64,000 bases of DNA from assembly GCA_037176885.1 (NCBI GenBank), contig JAWWNJ010000050.1:1364001-1428000 (forward strand), written 5' to 3'. Below are positions 43,613 through 54,447 of this stretch, one piece after another. The notes under the pieces were generated by a model, which saw only the letters and a list, made by a program, of their open reading frames with translations, had not been told where the DNA came from and made no database searches. The translations under genes were made by a program, and so were the position numbers. The stretch's first letter is position 1. Every line of letters begins with the position of its first letter. Source of the stretch: Favolaschia claudopus (taxonomy: Eukaryota > Basidiomycota > Agaricomycetes > Agaricales > Mycenaceae).

Positions 43613-44335
43613 ATCCTTCAGTTCGAGAGTGGTAAGCGGGTCCGGATCGGCAGGTCCGGCAGCCTTGGTCGTGTGCCACATCGGAGGGTAAGCTGGCACA
43701 GCGGTAAAGGTCGACCACGCGCACACTGCTAAGGTCGCAGGATGTCTCCTGATCCGTTACCACGATCACTACCACAGGCAGCACGCTCGCCTTCCCTCGA
43801 AGACCTCCACAAAGCCATTCATTAGCATCCCACTCCCGAAGTCTACCTCAGAAAACATGTTCTGTTCCCCTAGCAGACTTGAAAAACATCCGCACTCTGA
43901 TCGCGACCCTTTTGCTCAGCCAGAACCTCCACTCCGACACCACTGCTAGCATCTCGTCCATTGTTACCAAACTCGACACACTTTCATCCAAGATAGACTC
44001 TATTTCACCAGCTCCCATAAATCCTACCCCTTCATCTGGCGTATCCTCCCAGAAATCCTACGCTGCTTCTCCCACTGCCACGTCACTGGCCCCATCCCGT
44101 GTTCAGTTGATTGAAATCCGCCTCCACATGCGAACCCAATCGGGAAATAATTTACGGGCAACGGGGCAGTGCATTTGATGCGCCGGACTCTCGGTGATTG
44201 CCGGCACGCCTTGTGGACTTAGTCGCAAACGTCGCTCTGTGAACAAAACAAGCCCTTGTACATGGGAGGTACAGTACAATATCAGTATACAATACAAATC
44301 AAAAGTATTCTGTAGTATTAATCCAATAAAATTCA
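43613..44335 (+). pseudogene. Region with a LINE ORF1-like remnant
   Basis: Between about 43745 and 44100, short frames read ARSPSLEDLHKAIH, then TLIATLLLSQNLHSDTTASI and SIVTKLDTLSSKIDS, a heptad-like pattern plus QKSYAAS, reminiscent of LINE ORF1/Gag coiled coils. Frames are broken and no zinc finger was found. Identification is weak. 44180-44335 is featureless apart from GTACA / ATACAATA words. Confidence 0.3.
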
Positions 44336-47012
44336 ATTTGGCGGTTGCGGCGTTGCTGTGTGATGGAAGGAATACATCGACTGATGTCCTTGAGGCAGCG
44401 GATAGTGGAGCGGAGACGGGTAGGCTGTGGGGAATGGGGGAGCATTGCCTGGCACTGAAAGCACAGGGGGGATTGCAGCGGGGACAGGCAGACTGGGAGG
44501 TTGTGTTGATTGTGTCGCTTTCTTCGTCACAGCCTTCTTCTGTTTCGCGATGGCCTTGCTGCCACTACTTGCCCCCGCACCATAAGACGGATCACCTGCC
44601 GGTATGCGTTTTGTCTTGATGCCGGGCATCATTGCCCGCTGTGTGGATTTCCAGCCCGACGAGATATTTGGTGGTAAGTCCTGTGCCGATGGAAGAACAC
44701 CACCCGAGTCGGTTTCGAGGAGCAAGGCATCGACAGCGGCTTCGAGGACCGGAAGAGATGGTGGTATGGTTGCCTTCTTGCGGTGTCGTAAACGTCCCGC
44801 TAACCGCTCGAGTTTTTCCGCAACTGACGTGAGAGTCGACTTCACGGCTGATGAAGGAGTTGAAAGCAGTGGGGGCAGCTGGTGCGGTGTGTTGACTGGT
44901 TCTGTTGGCTCCGGGTAGCTGTCGCTATTGTCGTCTTGGCTCAGCGCAAGTACATCAGGGTTTTCCGCCGGTGAATCATCGGACTGATCTTCATCATCGA
45001 GGAGATGCTCATCGTCGGAGAGGGTTTGGACGGCGCAGAGATGCTTGCAGAAGCAGATCAAGGGGTAGTCGAGGCACTGGCAAGAGTAGCTATCGATGTC
45101 GACTTCGTAGGTCTTGGAAGGATTTGATTCCGATGGCACCAAGAACTTGACGTCGGATAGCTGCTGAATATCTTTCTTCTGATAACACCTGCTTCGCTTG
45201 ATGATAGCCTTGCGTTTCTTGACCTCAAGATCAGGTCCTTCAAAGCCCAAGTCCCGACGCCGCTGCTTTAGAGCATAGTAAGCCGCAACGTCGGCTATGA
45301 GGGTATAGAGCAGGTGGTCCAAGCGCCGGTTTCGTTTGCCATGAAGGAATTTGCCCTTCAAGACGTGGTGCCATCTAAAAAAAGTCAGCGCTGACGGTAA
45401 TCAGAACGGGAGAACACATGTACGCCTCCACGAGCATATTGGTGTCGCACGCCTCGAAGATGTTCCGTGGGTTTCGGTGTACGCCCGACCACATTCGAAT
45501 AACCTCTGGCGACATCCACTGTTTCTTGAGGTAAGTCACGAATGCCGGAGGCGCCATGGCTTGAATCTTCATCCATGCGGCGTCAAATTCGGATTGTGTC
45601 GTCATCCTCGGCCATTTTTTGAGTAGCGCCCAGAGTTCCTCGTGGTCGGATATGTGGAAGTGTTGCTGCCAGGCGTGGAGTACGTGCCACCAGCAGAGCA
45701 AGATGAAAGACAGATAGTAGACAGCGGCGCAAGCGTTGATTTGTGCTTGATCAAAATCGGTCATGATGAAGCTCGGCGAGATTGTCGGATTGCGAGCCTT
45801 GTGCAGGGCGAGGAAGTATTGAATTGTTTCCTGCGTCCCGCTCGATGCGATCATCCATGCGCAGAGAATTCCTTGAATATTAATTAGCGCAGCATAAGTA
45901 ATAAGTTATAGATGTACCATTGCCCCATCGGTTGCGTACAAGCAGTGTGGTGAGTGTCGTGTTTTCGTACATGGTTACATTGTGGGTCCCGTCGATGCAC
46001 AAGATATGCTGGCCGTGCTTGACGAACATCTTTTGTTGCCATTTCGTTTGGACCATAAGAGAGAAGACGTCGGGGGCGAGACCAGAGCCGGGAGGAGGCG
46101 GATCTGTTTTTGATTTGAATCCAAGAAGGTGGCCGTCGGCACGTAGTTTTTCGACCCATTGAAGTGTTGACTGCCCGTCGTCCTTGTGGAGTCGAACGGT
46201 TTCGGCTTCGATTTCTTTTTGAATACGTCTGATGTCGCGCACTTGAATGAATTCAGTTCTTGAAGCCACAAAGCCGTCGTCGAGGTCTTCCTCAAAGAGA
46301 TTGTCGTTGTCATACACCCCACGATGAACGAGACGAAGCTAGAGAAAGGCTATTTTTGAGAAAAAAAACCCTGCAGCCGCAAAAGCCATACAATGTGATC
46401 AGGGTCGACTTTGAGACGCAAGAGCCCCGCAATATATTCTCGTGTCTCCCGAGGTATCTGCGTGAATGGTAAATTCGCATTTCCCAGCGAATGGTCGTGC
46501 TGATCCCGATAGTCGCCAAGAACGACCGAGACCCCAGGATATTGCTTTACAATCAGTCGGCATTTGCAGTCTGTGCGCTTGTTGGGAATCTTTCGCTCGC
46601 GTTCGGGAAATTTCTTGACATGTGTCTTGATTCCACCAGTGCCGGCTCGAGAGCAAACATAACGTAGTTTCCTTGAAAATTCTGGCTCGCCCAGGTAGGT
46701 GTTGACAAGGGAAAGCTCGATCCCTTTCCGGCGCTGCTCCTCGCCTAACCATCGCTCGAAGCCATGCCAATTCTCCCAGCGGAGATTGAATGTACCCAGA
46801 GCTACATCTGAGCTGAAAGAGCCTGCGGCCAACGGTGCTGGTGCAGGATCGTCAAAGGCGCGGAAGACAGAGTATTGGTCTGAGGAAATTGGAGACGAGG
46901 TAGATGTCGACCCAGCAGCAGATGAAGAATGGCGTATTGAGCGGTCCAGGCGAAAGGTTGAAGGATTGCATTTGGCCAATGGCGAGTTGCAGACGAGCCC
47001 GGTGGGAAGCAA
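44336..47012 (-). CDS. MULE-type transposase with SWIM zinc finger (multi-exon)
   Basis: Start at 47012 (MLPTGLVCNS). The N-terminal part has a Cys/His DNA-binding region (RTDCKCRLIVKQYPGVSVVL, YRDQHDHSL). The MULE DDE core shows QHILCIDGTHNVT (Asp), IMTDFDQAQINA (Asp) and LLCWWHVLHAWQQHF, with later residues around EALWALLKKW. A SWIM finger follows (VDIDSYSCQCLDYPLICFCK then HLCAV), and then a Ser/Pro-rich tail ending at 44336. Introns at 45872-45917 (46 nt) and 45375-45423 (49 nt) are clean GT-AG. The join near 46320-46380 is not clean and may be a frameshift. TIRs were not found. Could be a domesticated or a mobile copy. Confidence 0.85.
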
Positions 47013-47199
47013 GCACTGAGAAAGAAAAGTGATATTGAAGTGGCGAGAGGCACGAGCACGCTGTTTGTGTGGCGATCAATGAAATTTTTCGGAGTGCGGG
47101 TGGTGAATAAAGAAAAGAGCGCAAAAGATATAACATTAACAGTCTAAGGGTCAAAATACATGCTGAGAGTGGTTACAAATCTAGAACGGCAGTGGATGT

Positions 47200-50100
47200 A
47201 TGGCGGGAGTAGCTCGTAGTGAGGAAGGCGACTGATCGCTCGCTAGTGCCACGATCGAGTTGTCGGGAGCCTCGACGTCGCTTGAAAAGCACGTCGTGAG
47301 TTGGCGGGGCACGCAGTAACAGAGGCGTCGACATAGTAGTATTTGCCGCGAACGACGAACTCACTTCCTTTGTTCCCGACTCTCCCAGGTATCGTTTAGA
47401 CCCCATCCAAACTTCTTTTCCCTTCATTGACATCCTTGCTTGTAGCATAAGTGTCGAAGTCAAAGCGGCGCGTGGCTGTATCCAAAGCGTCTCGAGAGTG
47501 CTCAAGTGTCTTGCAAACAGAGGTCGTCCGGCGTCGAAAGCGCAGAGGAGCGAGATAGTGGGGAAGAGAGACAAGAGACCGCTACGTCGTTATCGACGGC
47601 GTGAGAGATCGCGGCGCGGTGACTGAATGGCGCCGCCATGAACACTTCCCGAATCTATCTTCCCGTCGTCCTTTGATGTAGCGCGATCATCCCAAACATT
47701 TCCGCGCGCGAAGGGCCTCTATGAGTCTATCCGACAGCTACTCTGCGTCTCAACATCTGCACAGATGGAGGACATCCATAGACAACCGGCAGCGTAGCCG
47801 TGAGAAATGTGCGGAAGACGAGCGTGATGGTGGAGGAGGTGAGAGTGAAGGAGTCCTATTTCGCTTCTCCAGCCCACAATCTCCCAAGTCCTTTCCTTCC
47901 CCCCTTTTACAACGACCCTCAAGTTCACAACGACTCACAAGCGCAAGACTTGTTGACTTGAACGCTCCCGCGGTAGAGATCATAGACGCAACTCGGCGAG
48001 AGCTAGCACGGGTCCATATAGAAGCGGCGTCTCAGCTCCAGGTGAACGGAGTATTTTGCTGGCTCTTTTATACAGTACGCATCATACGCATCACTCACAG
48101 CGCCCCAGGCAGCTTTGAAATGGTTTCTCAAAGAAAATACCCCCGATCGTCGTTGGATAAACTACAGTAGTTTCCAATACGACAACTCCTTCAAATAAAC
48201 TTGTATTCAATCCTATGCCAGTCCGATAACTCGACGAGACACACGATACGTATGAATACACCAGACACCCGCTTTGATTGCCAGAGGGAGTCGCGAAGCG
48301 ACTCTACCTCTTCAAAGCTGCAACTGGCAGTACAACTGTACGATCGATCAGCGTTGAAGGTATTACGACTGATCTCGTGCAGCCAGGGAACGGAGATCAA
48401 GCTGCGCACAGCGATCTCGACGTTCCTGAGTGTACATCGTCTCGAGTAAAACAATGACGAGAGTCGAGTGAGGCCGGTAGCGGGGCGGAGTGTCTTGCAA
48501 CGACGTACGCCCTTGGTTCTACACCAACCCAGGTCCCTCTTATCTTTCTATCTTCTCCTCATCAACCTAACGACGATTCTGGCGAGACTTGAAATCCAAG
48601 TGTCGACACCACCCAGGCACCGGCGCGGAAAGGTGACCGTTCACGCAAAACCATGATGACATGGGGGGAACATGCCGGGCCTCGACGTCTAGAAGACGGA
48701 GGCGTCCGGCGTCGAGCGGCCAAAACGACGGCGGCGAAGAATAAGGCCGCGAATGAACGTGGCTTGTTGAGGACAAGGAGAAGATAAAGAAAAGTGACGC
48801 GTCGAGGTCGAGCGAGGGTAGGGACGCTGATACCTCCGAAGGCGAAGGGTCGGTGAGCACACTGTGCGCGTAAGGCGAACGCGAAGTAGCCTTGCCGATC
48901 GACCAACATCGCTAATATCGAGCGGAATTGGAAGCTCCACGCGACGTCACGTTGGCTAGGCGTCCAGACCAAACGAGCAACGGAACGCTCACGCGTTTGA
49001 GAGCGGAGAGTCGACGAACACGGAGGGGGCGTAGAGGCGTCGACAAGGCGTTGTAGGCTAAGCCAGACCTCGATGTCTCTTCAAGACGGTGGACCGATAA
49101 GGAGGTTATATCAACGACGCGAGCACGAGGGCGCGGCGGCGAAAGAGATAGCAATCGCCAAACCATCGCGCGGGATCGCAAGCGGTATCGCTTGAGCGAG
49201 ATTTGTCGTCGAACTCAGACTCGACATCATTTGAAGATGGAGGAAGGTTCGGCGCTGCAGGGTGTTGTACATGGCGGCATAGACAAGAGCGGGGGCAGAC
49301 GCGTTCGAGCGACAATGCCAGGCCTCAACGTCCCTTTATGACGGAGGTCTAACGCGCAAAATCGCATCAACAACAACATGAGACGTCAATCCAAGTCGTT
49401 GACAACGCGGAGACAAAAGAGGTGGCGGGCACACGGAATCGCACGCGCTGAGGATGAGCGTAGTGGCAACGGGTAGGACGTCAGGCCGCAGCGTCTCTCC
49501 AAGACTAAGAAGTTGGCTCTAGAACGAGCACGACCGGGAGCGAGCCGAGTGTTGAGCGCTAACACGACCTAACGCCCTGTAGGTCCGGGCTTCGACACTG
49601 CTCGCAAATGCAAGGCGTCCGAGACTGCTCCAAGACCGCGGCCAAGGAGCTGGCGACGCAGAAGGTCGTATGCAGTGTGCACAACACAGAGGTAGAAAAC
49701 GGGCGCTGTAACGTCGACGACAACAACCTCAACGCGGTGAAGGCGTCGTTAGACGAAACGCTGCATGCTGCAGTGCCTGACCCGTGAGTGCTAGCGTTGA
49801 TGAACGCCTAGCCTTGGAATGCGGCACTAGCAGACGAGGCGTCGCACCGGGCCTCAACGTCACTTAGAGACGGAGGGCGTCCGGCGCAGACACAGCGGCT
49901 TCCCGTGGCGGCGAGCAGGCGGTGGAGGTGAATGCGCCGACTGCTATCGTTGATGACAGAGCGGAGACGATGGGCGAGACGATTTCCGAGCCGTACGTTG
50001 GCGCTGCGCTGAGATCGAGCGAGCAGCGGCTCGCTAAGACATGCGAGAGCGAAGGGTCGTGGAGCGCACCGCGCGCTAGCCGATAGTGGCGCACAGTAGC

Positions 50101-51900
50101 TGTCCGTCCGACTTGCAAACGGAGGTCGTCCCGTTGTAGAGCGTAGGCCACCGGGAGGCGTTTGGCGTCAAGGAAAAAGAGAGTGGCGGCGTCTTCGTCA
50201 AGGCGAGCGATCGTCCTTTCTCTACTGTCTTGAAACCCTTCTCAACCAAATCTCTTCCTTGTTCCCTCAAGATTCCTTCCCCACCGAAACCTGCAGAATC
50301 CCTTCAGACGCCTTGTATTGAGACGAGCCGCTTATTCGGGTGCGGGCGTCAAGAGACATATGGGCGCTAGGGCGCATCCAGCCGCGAAGGGGTCAAGGTA
50401 GAGCTGGGCCTCAACGTCTTCTTGCAGACGGAGGGCGTCCAGCGTCGTTAGCGTGCTGAGGACGAGCGATGGGGGAGAGAAAGAGGAGGTCGCTGCCACG
50501 TTGACAACGACGGCGTGGGAGATAGCGCCGATAACGCGGAGCGGGTTGTCGGACCTGATTTCGAACGATGCCGCGAGTAAAGACGACTGCGAGTTTGATA
50601 ACTCGCAGTTCCCTTCGTCATCGATCCAAGAGGTGCGTCCAAGGTGTGTCGAGGCGTCAGTGTCAGCGCGCGTGGCAGAACAGGTAGATAACTAACGAGC
50701 CCCCCAGCGACTGACAGACGAGTTCGGGCATGAGATTCACAAGCTCTCGCGTTCGTGGAGGCGGCTTCCAAGGTGCGTATTCACGGTGTCTTGAATTGGA
50801 CTGAATCTTCAAGAAGCTTGGCGACTCGTCATGAAAATCAAGTGACGGCGACGTTGACGACGCGAGCGCGGCGGGCATAGAGACGTCAACCTTCCCAAAC
50901 CCCGCTCGACTCTATTCGTTCCCCGACAATGTTTGTCGTAGCGTTGCGCGTTAACGTTGAAAGCGGCGCGTTCGCGCCCCCAAGCGACGGCAGAGCTGGG
51001 CTTCGACGTCTCAGGCGTCTAGCGTGGCGAGCTTCCTGGGATAGCGCGCAGGTAGACGGGGCTGGGATATCCTGACGCAAGAGACGAGCGGTGCTGTCGT
51101 CGAGCCAGGCCTCTACATCGCGTGAAGGATGGAGGGTATCCGTATCGACAAGCGCCCGTAGCGGCGGTTGATCGCGTCGGCGTGAGGTAGCGGTGAAAGA
51201 GGCAACTGCAGCATTGACGATGACCGCGTAAATACGGCGAACGCAGCGTCTTGTAGACGGAAGATGTTCGACGCGGAGAGCGAGACCACGCCAAGAGGAT
51301 CGAATGTGTGAGCACGACCCAATGCTAACAGACGAAACCCATTTCTCCGCAGGTTCCCCGGGCCGCGCAAGAATACGGCCAGAGAGACCTCGACGTCTAA
51401 TCAGACGGAGATTTACTCATAGTCGTATTCGGCGCAAACGGCGCGGGGCAAACCAAGGGTCGTCGCGTACGCGTTTGTTCTTCACCTACCCAAATCCCTC
51501 TGAGCTTCATATGGACCCCATCCAAAATCTCCTCAATCCTTCGACGACATTGCTCCTGCACGGATGCAGTTCCATACGCTCCAGAGACGAACACCTAACT
51601 CGAAGCAACGCCTGAGCGCGAAGAACGTGGCGGCGAGGTGCTGGAGTAGAGCCGGGCCTCGACGTCGCTTGGAGACGGAGGGCGTTCAGCGTCGATCACA
51701 GGCTGAGGATGGGCGAGATGGAGGGAGAGGAAGAAGAAAGATCGCTGCCACGTCGACTACGTCGGCGTGGGGTCGGCGTGGGAGTCAGCGGAGCCAACAC
51801 GGAGCCAGTGGCGTGTCGCCGGAACGGATTCGGGCGACGCGAGGGATAGCGCCCAGAATATACTCACCTTTTACTTGTACCTTCGTCACCGTGGTCTTTC
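47200..51900. repeat. CG-rich field of diverged repeat units, no coding support
   Basis: The core word GGCCTCGACGTC (or GGCCTCAACGTC), usually followed within 12-15 bases by AGACGGAGG and GCGTCCGGCGTCG, recurs at about 47267, 48678, 49067, 49320, 49585, 49850, 50407, 50997, 51108, 51388 and 51654. Other recurring words are GCTGAGGATGAGCG and TTGACAACGACGGCGTGGGA. Units at 50405-50535 and 51652-51780 align for about 130 bp. ORFs are short, on both strands, without motifs. Confidence 0.7.
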
Positions 51901-52183
51901 ATCGCCCATGTGTAGGCGCACTTGGAAGGCATTTTTGGTCGCTCTTGGCATATGTGCAAGTTTAAATTGTGGCTGCTGGGTATATATAACAACTTATCAG
52001 AATAATTTGTTTGGGACCATTTGATCTTACTCCATGTGCATAGCAGCGTTATGCACACAGAATGAGTCTTGAGATCTCCAGAAAATAGTCATCTGGCATG
52101 CTTAGCATTGTATATGTGGTACAAAGTGGCTAATAGTAAGTAAGCCACGCAGACTCCAGTGGCAAACGAGCAAAAAAATAGAA

Positions 52184-52419
52184 TACTGTACTATTTCGAC
52201 CGTAGATTCAAGTCACAGGTCACAGAGGGACCTGAATTGAATCTACTCGAGTATGTTATTTTCATGACATGTCACAGCGCGTTTTGGGGCCGTTTTCCCA
52301 TCAAAATTGATCGGCAGAACGCAAAAAATCGCCCTAAAAGGCAATTTGATCACTGATGAATGATGGCAAAAGTGAAGATGAGGTGTCACACCTCAAACCC
52401 ATTGAATCTACGGTCAGTA
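52184..52419. mobile_element. MITE with CTGTACTATTTCGACCGTAG ends, copy 1
   Basis: Left end TA-CTGTACTATTTCGACCGT; right end is inverse but has lost about 10 bases (GGTC directly followed by AGTA). TA on both sides. Interior matches 60889-61132 (CACAGCGCGTTTT, GATGAATGATGGCAAAAGTG). Confidence 0.8.
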
Positions 52420-53762
52420 CGCCACAGCGAAATTTGGCGAAAAATTAGCATCCTTTCCTTTTGAGGACGCACCCCACTGGTGCTATACACCGCACGGCAG
52501 AGAATTGTTACGCGCGCCTGAGAAGGAACAAAACCAGAGAACAAAACTGTGATCACGGTGGAAGTAGAGAAGAGACACGAGAACAATAAGTTATCCAACC
52601 GGAATCCGCGCTACCAATGCATATAGATTGAAAGCGACTAGAACTGCCTTCCTAACGCGGCTACACACGAGGCATTCTCTCCAGAATTGCGTCCAAGACG
52701 GCGATGACAATGACGAGCAAGGTGGATGTCGGCCAAAATGAAGTCAGGATTTCGGCGATAAAAGATAGTCATTTTGAAGCCCGGATTACGGCGAGTCCTC
52801 CGATACCAAAATCATGCTATTTGTCGTCTAAACGAGAGAGATACGAAGGAGAGAAGAAGACGTGTTTTTTTGTGCTTTCTTCTCATGTGATGCGACGTGG
52901 TGTCATTACATCTGCTGCATGATGATCTGCAAACTGCTGTAAGTTTGCTCCAGTCAAGTTTCAAGACAGTACACTTGATGGTTGTTGAATAGTACTCGAC
53001 TCGGAATGGCTAGTTTCATGGGGAAGCTTGCTTCCCCATTCATCGGTATGTGGCTCCAAAATGCAGATGCTTACAAATCCACGTACCCCTTTGTTGTGGC
53101 TTTGTCAGCACATGCCACACGCACGCACGTTTTCTAGTGCTGGGTTTTGAATGCTGTATTTTACGATGTATTATGTAATACAGGGCGTATTTATACACGT
53201 ATAATACATTTCCTACATGGGAGCCTCGGAGGGCTATGTATTTTATGTGTATTTAATTGCAGATCGTCCCATTCTAGAGGCACATTTTGAACTGAACACA
53301 AGTTGCTCACAGCCTTTTTGTACAATCTGGCCCATATAGTCGAAATCATGGATATTGGTGGTTCGGCTGGTTCCGGCAACAATGTTTGACCCCTTGATAC
53401 GGTCTCAAATGGGGAAAATCCTGATGATCTTGCGGAAATGCCAAGGAAAGCAGTCTCAGCCCGAAAAAAAACCCATACGAGGCGAAAAAATGGTTTCAAA
53501 CGCAATTTTCAGGGCTCCGGAGTGATCCGGCCCGGCGTGTATTTAATGTATTTTTACAAGCCATACATTGCATACATTGGGCCTCCTGCGCCCATTCAAT
53601 ACATACACAGCCAATTTCCGACCCAGCACTAACGTCGTTTTCCGCGGTTTCGGAGTCCGTGGAAATATGTACACGTGATTTTCGGGGCCTCTTCGATCTG
53701 AGCAAGATCTGAGTCGATTTGTGAACCTTGCACCAGCAGCTTGCTTGAACCTTATGTCCAAT
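52420..53762. other. No recognisable gene; repeat scraps
   Basis: Contains the third copy of the ATTTGTAAGCATCTGCATT family (53022-53085, minus) with a GGGGAAGCTTGCTTCCCC palindrome, and AT-rich inverted words around 53150-53240 and 53530-53610 (GTATTTAATGTATTTTTAC, TGTATTTTATGTGTATTT) that may be ends of an unclassified element. Confidence 0.4.
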
Positions 53763-53817
53763 GGATAGATAGAGGCTCATTAACCATGTCTGTGGATGCC
53801 TATGTACATAGGTCAAC

Positions 53818-54293
53818 TTCAAAACGAAGCTCGCTGCACTCCGCTCAAAGGCGAGGGAGCCAAGGCAGCCCCTACATAACTACAGGATACAGAACAAAAC
53901 CGTAGCTATGTGAGTGCGCAGAAAATAGCAAAACTAACTAGGAGTGGGTGGGTGGGCACGAGAAAAGAGGGATGACGGCGACGGGGGGAGAAGACTAGTA
54001 GCAGGGGACGAGACTCAGGGTCATGGAGGGGGACTGGACAAGGGAAAGTCTCAAAGAGACGGAGTCGCCGCGCCAAAAGCGCGATGTGCGGAGGTGGGCA
54101 AGACGAAGAGAATGAGGAGACATGTGACTGATGAGATCACCTTTTGCCAATCCCCTTGGTCTGCCAGACCATCCAGGATTGGCCTGAGCTTCACGAGAGA
54201 GAGGATTCGTAAGCAAGCCATTGATATATTGGGCATGAACTTCAAAACGAAGCTCGCTGCACTCCGCTCAAAGGCGAGGGAGCCAAGGCAGCC
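53818..54293 (-). repeat. B1-A2-B2 split direct repeats of the Ngaro element
   Basis: B copies at 53818-53871 and 54237-54293; A2 between them at 53963-54176. The junction B1/A2 reads CCAGACCATCCAGGATTGGC on the plus strand, parallel to CCAATCCTGGATGGTCTGG at 1016-1034 in the first Ngaro. Confidence 0.85.
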
Positions 54294-54447
54294 CACAACC
54301 AACAGCTCACCATGAAGCAGCCACAGGCGGGCGAAGACAGGGTGAAGCACCACAGGCTCCACAAGAAACTGAGGGGAATGGACAGCAACAAGGGGAGGGG
54401 AGGGGAGGGGAGAGGAGGGGGGGGGGAGGGGGAGAGGGGCAGGGGTG

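Noticed and set aside
47200..51900. CRISPR-like or gene-bearing array
   Set aside because: Units are diverged, irregularly spaced and in a eukaryotic context; ORFs lack motifs.
54353..54440. G-rich run (GGGGAGGGGAGGGG) as a telomere or functional quadruplex site
   Set aside because: It is simple sequence between the Ngaro pol stop and B1; no independent evidence of function.
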